Source: Rhodococcus sp. 1168 (GTDB lineage Bacteria > Actinomycetota > Actinomycetes > Mycobacteriales > Mycobacteriaceae). Taken from it: 64,000 nucleotides of DNA. The stretch lies in the NCBI RefSeq assembly GCF_002091955.1, contig NZ_MKKY01000072.1:310001-374000 (forward strand), in the 5' to 3' direction. The translations under genes were made by a program, and so were the position numbers. Shown here one piece after another: positions 35,647 to 44,462 of the stretch; within the stretch, counting starts at the first letter, position 1; every line of letters begins with the position of its first letter. Below the pieces are notes generated by a model. That model was not told the DNA's origin. It was given only the letters and a program-made list of their open reading frames with translations, and made no database searches.

Positions 35647-35900
35647 CCTCCGGATATTCCCCGCTCGTCTTGTTCCTGTCGACTGGTGTCCGTCACGGGG
35701 GCACTCTGGATGACGCCCTCGGTGTGGGATATCGAAGTCGTGTCATATGGTGCGCCGGCACCGAGACTCGTCACCGGGCGGACCTTACGAGATCGTCCAC
35801 CCTTCGTTGACACTGACTGGATGAAGGTCGTCCGACCGTCTCACTCACCAATCGGTTTTTTGACGCGGTGGTAGTTGGGGGCGCAGCCGGACGGAAGTCG

Positions 35901-36854
35901 TCAGCTCGGTGCGGTCTCTGCGCTGGCAACATCGGCGTCAGCAGTGGCAATTGCCCGCTTAGCCCGCTGCTGGAGCCATTGCGCGTACGTCGTGGAGGTC
36001 GCTTCAAGCTTCCATTCGAGCTTTCCGTTCGAGTTGCGTCCGAGGACAGACGCTGATGCCGCGCTGGCACTTGAGAACACCTGATTGTGTGTGAACGTGT
36101 ACCAGCTTCCGTCCTCGGTGGGTTGCAGTGTGCCGTCGTTGAACAGCTTATTTTGCAGGCCGGCGTAGGAGTGCGCTGTCCCAGACCAAGGCTTGGCGCG
36201 AGATCCTTGAAGTACGGTGAACTCGCCGTCGACCTCGTGGGCTCGTGCCCACGTCTCACCTTTTAGGCCGGTGACGAATACCGTTTGGGCGGTGTCTTCG
36301 AGGGTCGAGGTGTCAGCGTTAATTGAATGTATCGAAGGAGAGGAGCGGAATACGTTCACCTGGAGGACGGGAAGCACGATCGAGGCTTGGGTGAGGTAGT
36401 GCTCCATGTCGGAGCGGTCGGCCTCGGGTAGAAGGTTGTCGGTGCTGTTCGTTCCGCCGTTGCCGTTGGTGACTTCGGAGCGCTTTGTATGGCGGGCCAT
36501 CGCTATCAACCGGGCTTCGAGGTAGCGAACGTGAGCTTTAGTGAGGTTCGAGTCCTTACTGGTGAGAACGACCACTCGGTCCCAAAAGTCCTTTTTCCCT
36601 TCGTGGTCTTTCAGGCGGCGGGAGACGTCGTCGCCCTCGCCGATATACACCTGCTGGCCGCCCAGGCTCTCGGGGCTCTCTCCGATCAGCACGTAGACGC
36701 CGGTACGGGAGGATTCGGGTCGCTTGAGCAGTTCGAGCAGCCCGGAGCGCTGAACAGCGAGCAGATGTCCGGTCCAGTTCATGATTTCTGCGGTGACCAG
36801 ACCGCCCATCGAGCCTTCTGCCAGAAAGAGTCGGACACTTTTACCCCCGCGCAT
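35901..36854 (-). CDS. GIY-YIG nuclease / DUF4357 protein
   Basis: A 317-residue protein. The GIY-YIG core reads TGVYVLIGE and VYIGEGDDVSRRLKDHEGKKDFW, then HVRYLEARLIAMA, which supplies the metal-binding Glu (about residues 50-120). The C-terminus (VFSSASAASASVLGRNSNGK, LEWKL) matches the DUF4357 domain that often accompanies GIY-YIG. ATG at 36854 has GAAAGGAAA upstream. Such proteins are frequent in defence islands and are thought to act on DNA. Neighbouring DUF4365-like protein points to a shared role. Confidence 0.8.
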   Translation of the reverse strand: MRGGKSVRLFLAEGSMGGLVTAEIMNWTGHLLAVQRSGLLELLKRPESSRTGVYVLIGESPESLGGQQVYIGEGDDVSRRLKDHEGKKDFWDRVVVLTSKDSNLTKAHVRYLEARLIAMARHTKRSEVTNGNGGTNSTDNLLPEADRSDMEHYLTQASIVLPVLQVNVFRSSPSIHSINADTSTLEDTAQTVFVTGLKGETWARAHEVDGEFTVLQGSRAKPWSGTAHSYAGLQNKLFNDGTLQPTEDGSWYTFTHNQVFSSASAASASVLGRNSNGKLEWKLEATSTTYAQWLQQRAKRAIATADADVASAETAPS

Positions 36855-37672
36855 CGTTTCCTTTCAACGGTTCTGGGTGGGGCTGATCGCGGTCAGCAGA
36901 GACATGTCGAAAGGTACGCGACGTGGTCTCAGAAATGGAATTCAATTCCGGGCACTCGAGTGTGGATCCCTTCTTGCGAGGGCAGCAGCGATCGCCTGGA
37001 CCACAATCTCGGGTAAGTCCTCCACCGCAGTCAGACGTCGGCGGATGCGCTGTCGCAGCAGAAGAGTGTCGTCCCGCGCCGGATGCACGCGTCGGGCGAA
37101 CCCGTCTCATCGCTGGTGGACGAGTCCGGCATCAGCCGCGCAACCGTCTGCAGGTTGATCGAGCAGCGAGACTGACGGATCACGGATACTCGACCGGGAG
37201 TGACCGGCCGCAGTCAGATCTGACCCCTACATACGCATCAACCGGCCTGGTCGTCTGCTGAAACTTCGTGGTTCCTGAAGGGGCCGAAGAAAGCGGCCGA
37301 GTCCGCACTGCGCGCTGCTGAATCCCAGTTCGAACTCGACATCTACGACTTACGATGGCGTCGTGGCGTACCTGTCAGCAGTATTGTTAATGCGATTCGA
37401 TGTCAGATATCGCGGCGGATGATTTCGAGGAGCCTGCTGCCGCTCGACACACAGTGCCGAGTGTCGGGCGATTTCCATACCTGGTGGCGGGGGTGCGTGG
37501 AGGACCGTGGGATTGATGGCTCCATGGAGCGGCGAGTTGACGAAACAACGCAACGATCCCGACAGGTACGACAGGGGGCGCGTCAACGGTGTTCCCGAGG
37601 GGTCGTGGCCGGCAGCCCAACGCGCGGCCGACGCACACTGTGAGATGTGGGCTCTACCGAATGAGTCGCTGT
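36855..37672. other. Decayed stretch between GIY-YIG gene and YbaB-like gene
   Basis: About 820 bases with no intact gene. The plus-strand frame ending at 37175 is a resolvase-type HTH relic (listed separately). The remainder has short open frames of poor coding character and no start sites worth calling. Confidence 0.5.
37060..37175 (+). pseudogene. Relic of a resolvase-type C-terminal helix-turn-helix
   Basis: The frame reads VVPRRMHASGEPVSSLVDES then GISRATVCRLIEQ and a stop, matching the C-terminal HTH of Hin/Tn3-like resolvases (...SI..IA...GVSRATVYR). Nothing upstream in frame resembles a catalytic domain. Confidence 0.4.
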
Positions 37673-38059
37673 TCAACGATTCCGACCGAGGGGGTCCTGT
37701 CGGATGCTTTGGAAGTACATGTCGTCGTCCTCGAGAGTCTGCACCGGGTGCGCCGGGTGCGCCGGTTCAGCCTGTATGCGGGCGGCGTAGGTATCGACGA
37801 ACGAGGTTACTGCCTGGGCATCGGGGTCGCTGAGAACATCCCGCATCGCCTCGTCCAACTGCGGTTGCTTGTCGAGTAGCGCTGCTTGATAGGCAGCCAC
37901 GATGATGTCGGCATCCGGATGATGCAGTGCGACGAGTCGGTTCTCAGCGTCGACCTCGACGGCGATACCACCGACCCTGCCGACACCACGAATCTCGCGC
38001 ACGACCAATTGTGCGCGTTGCACTTTCGCGCCCAACTCGTCGAATGCATTGCTCGACAT
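37673..38059 (-). CDS. YbaB/EbfC-like small protein
   Basis: A 128-residue protein starting MSSNAFDELGAKVQRAQLVV, followed by REIRGVGRVGGIAVEVDAEN. This fits the YbaB/EbfC fold often encoded beside EspC/WXG-type genes in actinobacteria: an N-terminal amphipathic helix, a short beta-sheet and a C-terminal helix. ATG at 38059 has AGG 7 bases upstream; GTG at 38065 is an alternative. Last gene of a four-gene minus-strand operon. Related proteins bind DNA or act in T7SS loci; the role here is unknown. Confidence 0.6.
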   Translation of the reverse strand: MSSNAFDELGAKVQRAQLVVREIRGVGRVGGIAVEVDAENRLVALHHPDADIIVAAYQAALLDKQPQLDEAMRDVLSDPDAQAVTSFVDTYAARIQAEPAHPAHPVQTLEDDDMYFQSIRQDPLGRNR

Positions 38060-38090
38060 CGTCACCTGAACTCTTTCGATGCGCAGACGA

Positions 38091-38702
38091 TCATGGCTTC
38101 GGCGTGACAGGAGGCTGCGGAGCCTGTGCCCCTGACATCTTCGCCTGGGGCAAACGACATCCCGTGCTCGCCGAAATAACGGCACCTCGGCTGCCGATGA
38201 AGATGGCCGTGCCTTCCGGGCTGTAGAAACGGACCTCATGATTGTCCGGATCGTCGTGGAAGGTCTGAACTTTGGTCGCGCCCGCAGCTGTGGCGACACG
38301 TGTGGCGAACTCGAACACCTGCGGCCATACCGCATCTGGGATCGGCCCCGCCGACACATAGTTCTTCAGTTTGACGTCGTCGCCGTCGGTTCCATCGTAC
38401 GGCCGGCTGCAGCCGCCGACACTTCGCTCGCGTATCCAGGTCCACTCCATGCCGGGTACGAGGGTGTCGACGAAGGCACCGAGTTGCTCGACAGCGCTCT
38501 CGAACTGCACTTCGGTGTCCTCTAGCGACGGCAACGTCTCCAGGATCGCGGCTGAGTCCGCTGTCACGGCCGGGCTGGATTTTTCGTACGGATCATCGAG
38601 CACGTCTGATCCACATCCTGTCAACGTGAGGACTGTGGCGACGGTCAGTGCCGTCATCCACCGTCGTGATCGGGAATCGGTCGTTTGTCTCTTGCGCATC
38701 AT
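38091..38702 (-). CDS. LppA-like lipoprotein
   Basis: A 203-residue exported lipoprotein. The signal peptide includes basic residues, hydrophobic ALTVATVLTLTGC and the lipobox cysteine near residue 30. The mature region has WTWIRERSVGGCSRPYDGTD, the pattern of mycobacterial LppA/LppB-type lipoproteins (two further conserved Cys). Its start overlaps the stop of the DUF1023 gene (ATGA). Could cap or stabilise the partner hydrolase at the surface; function not established. Confidence 0.75.
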   Translation of the reverse strand: MMRKRQTTDSRSRRWMTALTVATVLTLTGCGSDVLDDPYEKSSPAVTADSAAILETLPSLEDTEVQFESAVEQLGAFVDTLVPGMEWTWIRERSVGGCSRPYDGTDGDDVKLKNYVSAGPIPDAVWPQVFEFATRVATAAGATKVQTFHDDPDNHEVRFYSPEGTAIFIGSRGAVISASTGCRLPQAKMSGAQAPQPPVTPKP

Positions 38703-40420
38703 CGGGTCAGATCTATCAGTCCGTCGAGAATGTCGATACCTCCGGTTTTCATTGCCGAGTCACCGGTGACGAGTTGGCCGGGCACATCGGCCAGACCGGC
38801 GATGACGACGGCCGTGTTGTAACCGGAGGTACGCAATGCGCCGTTGTCACCCGATCTCGGGTAGTCGCTGTGCCCGGTCGCACCTTGGCGCGCCACACCG
38901 TCGGCGGTTGTCGTCGCATCGGTGTCGAGGTGGGTGAATTCCGACATGTATCCGGGACTCCATCCGAATCGGTTCATGTGCGCGACGGGGTCGTCGTGCG
39001 CGGTCATCTCGTACGCATGCCCGGGTGCGATGTTGAGCTTGTCGAGGCTGCTGTCGACGAAGTCGTGGCCGGTGCCCAGGCCGGGTGACCCGTAGACCAT
39101 CACGTCGTCGACGATTCCCTCTGGAGTCTCTTGCAGCGCAAGCCCTGTGGTGAACGACCCGTACGAATGCCCGACCGCGGTCAGGTGCGGGTCGCCGTCG
39201 TGGTTCGACGCGTCGATGCCCTCGTAGAACTGCGACAAGTTGGGCGCAGCGGCCTGCGCGTTCCATGGCTGCGCCACCTGAATCGTCCCCGCAATGCTCT
39301 CCTCGGAGAGGTAGTCCTCCTTGTCGAGTTGTGGTGCGTCGTAACCGATCCATGCAATGGTCGACACCGTCTCGTTTGCATGGTCGGTCGTGTTGTCGAG
39401 TTGCTGCTCGGCGGCCAGCTTCATCTGTTCGCCCTCCTCGGTCATGGCTCCGATGGCACCGCCGACTGTTGTGTTCAATCCGGGCGCGGTGACGGACACG
39501 TGATCCGCGGTGTCCGGGTTGCCGACGGCTACTGCCGCGTGGGTCTGCGCACCCGACTGAGTGTCGAGCAGCATCAGCATCCGGTTGGGATCTTTCTCGA
39601 CGGTGTCCCGAACGGCCTGTAGGTCCACGAGCCGATCCGACACGGCCGGGTCGCAAGCCTCGGCGCGGGCCAACTCGTCGTCGAGTTTGATTCGGTTGTA
39701 GTGGTCACGATCGACGACGGGGAGGCCGTCGCGGTTGCCGATGTAGTTGTCGTGGGCGAACAGTGCATCCTTGTCGGCCGGGGACAGCGTGGACCACATC
39801 TCGTTCAACTGGGCAGGGTCAGACGGCAGCGAGGTCTTGCCGCTGACGATGTCCGATACCACCGGGCTGATGGTTGCGGCCTCGGGCGAGTTCGAGACGA
39901 CGTCGAGCTGCTGCTGCGCGGCTCGAATAGCCTGTGCTGCTTGCAGTTCGCCGTCGCCGAATTGTGCGAGGAGGGCCTTGATGCGCACCTCGATGGCGTC
40001 GGCCTGCGCGTCGAGTTGACTCTGCAGGAGCATCGCGATGACTACAGCGCCGCCGACCGGAACCGTCGGGGCCGTCACTGTGCCGTCGTCGGCAACCGAC
40101 ATACCGGCGCCGGGCACCTCTAAGTCGACGATGGCCAGCAGTGAGGTACGTATGCCGTCGAGTACTGCCCCTTGGGAGGCGTGCGCCTCGGCGATGGCAA
40201 TGACGGCCGTGTCGATATGGGAGGCGGCAAGGCTTTCGGACAGACTTCGCGCCGAAGCGGCCGCTGCCGCATCTCCCTGCCACTTGTCCATCGCCGCGTC
40301 GACAGCACGATCCATCCGGTGCATCTGGTCGGTGAAAGTATTGTTCGACGCCAGTAGAGACTTGGCGTAATCGACCATCGAATTCGGCTGACAACCCCTC
40401 GCGTGGGAAATGGTGGTCAC
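38699..40420 (-). CDS. DUF1023 alpha/beta-hydrolase with helical N-terminus
   Basis: A 573-residue protein using GTG at 40420, overlapping the stop of the EspC-like gene (GTGA). Residues 1-300 are helical (AAASARSLSESLAASHIDTA, LDAQADAIEVRIKALLAQFG), as in T7SS-associated proteins. Residues 330-573 contain the DUF1023 hydrolase: LTAVGHSYGSFTTGLAL (nucleophile elbow GHSYG), VYGSPGLGTGHDFVDS and the candidate active-site histidine in MTAHDDPVAHMNRFGW. Substrate unknown. The operon suggests secretion or surface action with the EspC-like protein. Confidence 0.8.
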   Translation of the reverse strand: MTTISHARGCQPNSMVDYAKSLLASNNTFTDQMHRMDRAVDAAMDKWQGDAAAAASARSLSESLAASHIDTAVIAIAEAHASQGAVLDGIRTSLLAIVDLEVPGAGMSVADDGTVTAPTVPVGGAVVIAMLLQSQLDAQADAIEVRIKALLAQFGDGELQAAQAIRAAQQQLDVVSNSPEAATISPVVSDIVSGKTSLPSDPAQLNEMWSTLSPADKDALFAHDNYIGNRDGLPVVDRDHYNRIKLDDELARAEACDPAVSDRLVDLQAVRDTVEKDPNRMLMLLDTQSGAQTHAAVAVGNPDTADHVSVTAPGLNTTVGGAIGAMTEEGEQMKLAAEQQLDNTTDHANETVSTIAWIGYDAPQLDKEDYLSEESIAGTIQVAQPWNAQAAAPNLSQFYEGIDASNHDGDPHLTAVGHSYGSFTTGLALQETPEGIVDDVMVYGSPGLGTGHDFVDSSLDKLNIAPGHAYEMTAHDDPVAHMNRFGWSPGYMSEFTHLDTDATTTADGVARQGATGHSDYPRSGDNGALRTSGYNTAVVIAGLADVPGQLVTGDSAMKTGGIDILDGLIDLTR

Positions 40421-40713
40421 CGCGGGACCCCGGCGTCGTATCGCGTCAACTGAGAACGGAACGCTTCCTCGGCGTCCTCGTAGCTTGTGGCGTTCCACTC
40501 GCACGCTGCCGACATCTCGTTGACGTTGCTGGCGATGCGTGTGTAGGCGTCGGCCGTGGTCTTGGTGCTCTGCTCTGAGGCCGGGGCGATCGGCGAGCCC
40601 GGCATCGTGACAGTCGCCGTGACGCTGATTGCGTTCATCGTGCTCGCCGTATCGGCGAGTGTTCTACCGAGCGCTCGAAGCTCTTCGGCATCGACTGCCA
40701 GCAGTTCGCCCAC
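40417..40713 (-). CDS. EspC/WXG100-like ESX-associated small protein
   Basis: A 98-residue, mostly helical acidic protein beginning MGELLAVDAEELRALGRTLA and ending AFRSQLTRYDAGVPR, with ACEWNATSYEDAEEAF. This follows the EspC/DUF2580 pattern of type VII secretion-associated proteins (two helices with a polar turn, YxxxD/E-like Y-x-D at the end). First gene of the operon, coupled to the DUF1023 hydrolase. No ESX apparatus genes are in the window, so secretion would depend on host systems. Confidence 0.7.
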   Translation of the reverse strand: MGELLAVDAEELRALGRTLADTASTMNAISVTATVTMPGSPIAPASEQSTKTTADAYTRIASNVNEMSAACEWNATSYEDAEEAFRSQLTRYDAGVPR

Positions 40714-41281
40714 TTCTCGCCCCCCAGCGAATCCATCGGCGCAGTCGGATCAGCGCCATATTGCCAGCAGGCTAACACGCCGACGACAGGTAGAACTCCC
40801 AGCGATTTGAACGATGGTGCGGCCGATCTTAGAGTCTTGGGGTTTTCGTGTGCACCGAATGACGTGGCGCAGGCATTGAGGTACGTTGTCGACTGCTCTG
40901 GATCTGACAGTTGCAGCCGTTGGTCGAGCTCGAAGCAGAACGATTTTTCCGAATCAAGTGCTCGTTGGGCCGTATTCGCAAATCCGTCGGAGATGCTGCA
41001 CCGGGGATCAGTACCGCCACCGACCGGTTCTCCGATTCGCGTTGGCCGTTACCTGAACTCATCGAACTTGGGTTCTCGTTCAGCCTGTTTCGGTTCCTTA
41101 AATCTCGATCTATTTGCCAAACCGTCTTTCCAAGCCACACCACGGGTTCAAACCCGACTCCGTGGCTTTGTTCGCCGACTCACGAGACAGCCTTGTCCGG
41201 TCAATCCGCATTTTGAACCATTCGATCCGCTCAAGAACACTCGTGCGCGAAACCTCAGCGACTGTCTGAAATGATCCTTGA
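40714..41281. other. Divergent intergenic region with no gene
   Basis: About 570 bases between the EspC-like gene and the RelA/SpoT-like gene. No open frame has family character. CGGGTTCAAACCCG at 41143-41156 is a palindrome resembling a tRNA T-arm, but no tRNA can be folded around it. Promoters for both flanking genes are probably here. Confidence 0.5.
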
Positions 41282-42745
41282 ATGGTCGATGAGGAGTCAG
41301 GCGCAACCGAAACCGTGCCGGCGCATGTGTGGGAGTTCGCAAACGAGCAGGACCAGTTGAAGAGGGCCGCGGACCAGATGCGGGGCTTTTTGTACGAGCT
41401 GTCGACCGAGGGTTTGATCCCGGTACACACCATCGAGACGCGGGCGAAGAGCCTCACCTCATACATGGAGAAGTGCAGTCGGATTGATGACGGCACTGGT
41501 GCGATCAGGTACCAGAATCCAATCTCTGAGATTGACGACTGCGTGGCGGCGAGGGTGATTGTGTACACGACGCGAGCGCGGAGAGACTTCCTGAGCCTGT
41601 TGACCACGCGATCCAAGACTCGGGATCATGCGAATCCGGGCAAAGAGAAGCACAACGGATATGACAGCGACCACTTAGTCGTGACCTCGATTGAACTGCC
41701 GCACCTGAACGCGCGCTACCCCGACCTTGGGGCGTACTTGCGTAGACGACCAGGTCTTGAGGTCCAGATTCGGACAGTGGCCGGTCACGCATGGGCGGAG
41801 TACGAGCATGATGTGCGTTACAAGTCGGCCGCATACAGAAACCTGGAGCCCGGTCCGCGGAAACGCGTAGACCAGTGGTTCATTGAGGCTGGCGGCCTCC
41901 GACGCTATCTCGATCAAGTTTTCAACGAGATCGATGAGTTTCTCGTGCCGAGTACCGAGAACACGGCGAAGGCCGACGAAGGTGTTGACGACAGTGCAAT
42001 CGAAGCTGCCGATGGCCTAGCTGACCCGGACGATCGGTCACTGGACCTCGACACTCTCACCTCTCTGCTCAAAGACCGGTATCGGAGTGCCGCGCCCGGG
42101 AGTGACGAGGCGGCGCAGGAGCTACTCGATCAGCTCGACACTCTCGGCATACGCACCGTGGCCGAACTGCAGACCGTATTGGATCAGAACGACCCGGACG
42201 AGGTCGCCTCGCTGATGGACTATCCCATCCCGGTATCCGCCACGCGCCGCCTCGATGACGAGCTACTCGCAGCTTTCACCCGCAAATATGTCGACGCTGC
42301 AGCGCCGAACGAGGCTCGACAACAACTTCTGAGGCTGCGGCTTCGCCGAGTGGATGGCAGGTTCACCATCTATGTCCTGGAGCCGAAGGGCAAGAAGCGC
42401 ACTCGACCGATCGCGGCTGCTCGAGCTGTCCGAGAGTTGACTCGGCTCGTCGCCGACGAACTGGGACCGGAGCAGGCATGCATTGAGCATGCAATTGCCT
42501 TAAAGCGAAGCGATCTTCAGGCTCATACCAATCCGCGAGTAGTCCAGGTAGGTGACACAGCGATCTACGTCGCAACCAACCTGAACCGCGCCTACTCGGA
42601 ACAGTTGATGAGGCAGCTGGTTGACCGCCTACCGCACAACCAGATCCTCGTTCTCAGAGCCGGCGACCAGATACTGCCGTCGTTGGCCAACCCTCAAGCT
42701 GAAAATGATCCGCGGGAAACATCGGACATGCCCATTCAGACGTAG
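41282..42745 (+). CDS. RelA/SpoT-type nucleotide synthetase domain protein
   Basis: A 487-residue protein. Residues about 20-215 form a RelA/SpoT synthetase domain without an HD hydrolase: RAKSLTSYMEKCSRI, the EIDDCVAARVIVYT strand, GYDSDHLVV, and LEVQIRTVAGHAWAEYEHDV, which carries the conserved E-Q-R-T and HAW.E.EHD residues. These enzymes pyrophosphorylate GTP/GDP or, in toxic versions, ATP or tRNA ends. Residues 220-487 are unassigned, with RPIAAARAVRELTRLVADEL near the end. No antitoxin gene is coupled downstream, though a small ORF and a Fic-like gene follow. Could be an abortive-infection alarmone synthetase. Confidence 0.8.
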   Translation: MVDEESGATETVPAHVWEFANEQDQLKRAADQMRGFLYELSTEGLIPVHTIETRAKSLTSYMEKCSRIDDGTGAIRYQNPISEIDDCVAARVIVYTTRARRDFLSLLTTRSKTRDHANPGKEKHNGYDSDHLVVTSIELPHLNARYPDLGAYLRRRPGLEVQIRTVAGHAWAEYEHDVRYKSAAYRNLEPGPRKRVDQWFIEAGGLRRYLDQVFNEIDEFLVPSTENTAKADEGVDDSAIEAADGLADPDDRSLDLDTLTSLLKDRYRSAAPGSDEAAQELLDQLDTLGIRTVAELQTVLDQNDPDEVASLMDYPIPVSATRRLDDELLAAFTRKYVDAAAPNEARQQLLRLRLRRVDGRFTIYVLEPKGKKRTRPIAAARAVRELTRLVADELGPEQACIEHAIALKRSDLQAHTNPRVVQVGDTAIYVATNLNRAYSEQLMRQLVDRLPHNQILVLRAGDQILPSLANPQAENDPRETSDMPIQT

Positions 42746-43022
42746 CATCCTGCGCTGGCAGTCCGCGACGATGTCACGGTCGTGTGTGTCTTTGGCTGCC
42801 GCGTATGCAGCCGCTTGGGGGTTGGGTTTGCCTGCAAGTCGCGGAAGCTTCAGGCGTGATGTGCGTTAGGTGGGAGCTACTGCTTGCGCTCGTCATGCGG
42901 TGCGCGGCAGGATGGCGAAGCGACTCGGTTCGCTGCGGTGGCCCGACACATTCGAAGGCTTAGTGGGCCGAGAACATAGCGATATCTACTGCGCTTGGCC
43001 TATGGCCGGTACTGTCGGGTAG

Positions 43023-43166
43023 GTGAACACCGAACACGATGTCGAGTTGCACTCGCATGGTGTCTCGCCGTCCGCCTCCGAAGTTGCAGGCCTCGAGGAA
43101 ACGTTGCGTCTGGCACGTGGCGAAGCCCACCGGTGGGAAACGCTGTTGACTCGATTGGCGAAGTGA
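43023..43166 (+). CDS. 47-residue candidate antitoxin
   Basis: GTG at 43023 opens a 47-residue ORF (MNTEHDVELHSHGVSPSASE...LLTRLAK) whose stop overlaps the start of the Fic/Doc-like gene (GTGA). The overlap and single C-terminal helix (VAGLEETLRLARGEAHRWET) fit a small antitoxin or chaperone of a Doc-like toxin. No family recognised. Confidence 0.55.
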   Translation: MNTEHDVELHSHGVSPSASEVAGLEETLRLARGEAHRWETLLTRLAK

Positions 43167-44056
43167 CTCGCTATCTGAGCGCTGAAGCACTGGTCGCCAT
43201 CAATGCAGAACACGGCGGCGCAGGGGCAGGCGTTGCAGACCTCGCGGGTATTGAGTCCGCCGCACACCGCCCGCAGACGGAAGCCTTCGGAGCCGAAATC
43301 TATCCGGACATTTGGTCCAAGGCCGCTGCATACATCCACAGCCTTGCCAGCACGCAGTACTTCACCGACGGCAATAAGCGCACGGCTTGGCTTGCGGCAA
43401 TGACGTTCCTAACCCTCAACGGCCATCGCATGCCCCGGATAGCTGATGCCGACTCCGAAGCGCTCGTGCGGTGTGTAGCCGGAAATTTGTTCGCCAGCGA
43501 CAGCGAACCAGACCGCACGATCGAAGTTGCGGCCGACTGGATACAAACTCGATACGGGCAGCTCAACCGAGTCGGACCCGCCATCGACCCCAGGCTCGAA
43601 TTCGTGCAGCTGTGCTATCACTACGAAGTCGACCAGGGCCAAGCCGTGTACTCAATTGCCAACGCCGGATTCGACATCCTGTCGACGCCGAACGGATTTC
43701 CCCATCCGGGCGATTTCTTCATGCTCGGCCGAATCCACTGGCGTCCCGTCGACATCGGTCGGTCCCACACCCTCACCACTACCGTCATAGCTCTAGATGG
43801 CACCAAGCGTGTCAATCGGGCGCAGAAGTCCGAAACACTCTCCGGTCTCCCGATGCTTGAGAGCGACAAGTGGCAGTACCCCAACGGCATCGTGCCGTGG
43901 ACGTTCGTGACCGACATCGACGCAGTGTTCCTCGAAGCCGGGGAGTACGTCATTCGCCTGGATATCGACGGAGAGTGCGCCGCAGAACAAGCCCTGACTG
44001 TCGTCCAGTTCGGGGCAGCACCACCGGACATTCAACTCCTTCACCCGAGCAGCTGA
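43163..44056 (+). CDS. Fic/Doc-family protein with a DUF6941-like C-terminal domain
   Basis: A 297-residue protein using GTG at 43163. Residues 1-125 are Doc-like: LAGIESAAHRPQTEAFGAEIYPD region, IHSLASTQYFTDGNKRTAW. The Fic motif here is Q65-YF-TDG-NKR instead of HxFx(D)xNKR, so the catalytic histidine is replaced by glutamine. Residues about 140-297 (LEFVQLCYHYEVDQGQAVYS, IHWRPVDIGRSHTLTTTVIA) resemble the beta-sandwich DUF6941. Such a fusion is unusual to me. The longer open frame upstream is rejected because it crosses the antitoxin ORF. May modify a nucleotide-dependent target, or the altered motif may bind without catalysis. Confidence 0.7.
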   Translation: MTRYLSAEALVAINAEHGGAGAGVADLAGIESAAHRPQTEAFGAEIYPDIWSKAAAYIHSLASTQYFTDGNKRTAWLAAMTFLTLNGHRMPRIADADSEALVRCVAGNLFASDSEPDRTIEVAADWIQTRYGQLNRVGPAIDPRLEFVQLCYHYEVDQGQAVYSIANAGFDILSTPNGFPHPGDFFMLGRIHWRPVDIGRSHTLTTTVIALDGTKRVNRAQKSETLSGLPMLESDKWQYPNGIVPWTFVTDIDAVFLEAGEYVIRLDIDGECAAEQALTVVQFGAAPPDIQLLHPSS

Positions 44057-44462
44057 CCACCGCGTTTCGCGGTGCGACCGCACCGGATCGAGAGGCGTCG
44101 GCGAAGCCGACCTCGGAACGTTATCGACGCGATCAGGCACCCCTGCCGTCGCCGCAGATTCGTCCGAGCAGGAGAAACGCCATGAGCGACGCCCTGACCA
44201 CGATCGACCGCGCTGCACTGACCGTGCTGGTCGTGCCGGTATAGATGCTCCCGCCCGCCGACCTGCCGCAGGCCTACCCCATCGATCTCGGAGAATCCGC
44301 TAGCGAACGCCGCAGCAACGTCCTGCACGCCGCGCTGACGAGCGGAACCGAGTATCGACCGGCGCAACGTCACTCGGAAATGATCGCCGCTTAACGACAC
44401 ACCCAGGGCGTGTTGGTAAATGCTGCCGAGGGCCGACGCGGGGCCGCTGTCAGACTGCTGAC
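44057..44462. other. Intergenic stretch with only weak small ORFs
   Basis: About 400 bases. A 20-codon ORF (44181-44244, MSDALTTIDRAALTVLVVPV) and a 49-codon ORF (44245-44394, MLPPADLPQAYPIDLGESAS...) abut each other but show no recognisable family; either could be a remnant. Confidence 0.4.

Noticed and set aside
41143-41170. tRNA-like T-arm (CGGGTTCAAACCCG) followed by CCGTGGCT
   Set aside because: The hairpin pairs too fully for a T-loop, and no acceptor, D-arm or anticodon arm can be found upstream.
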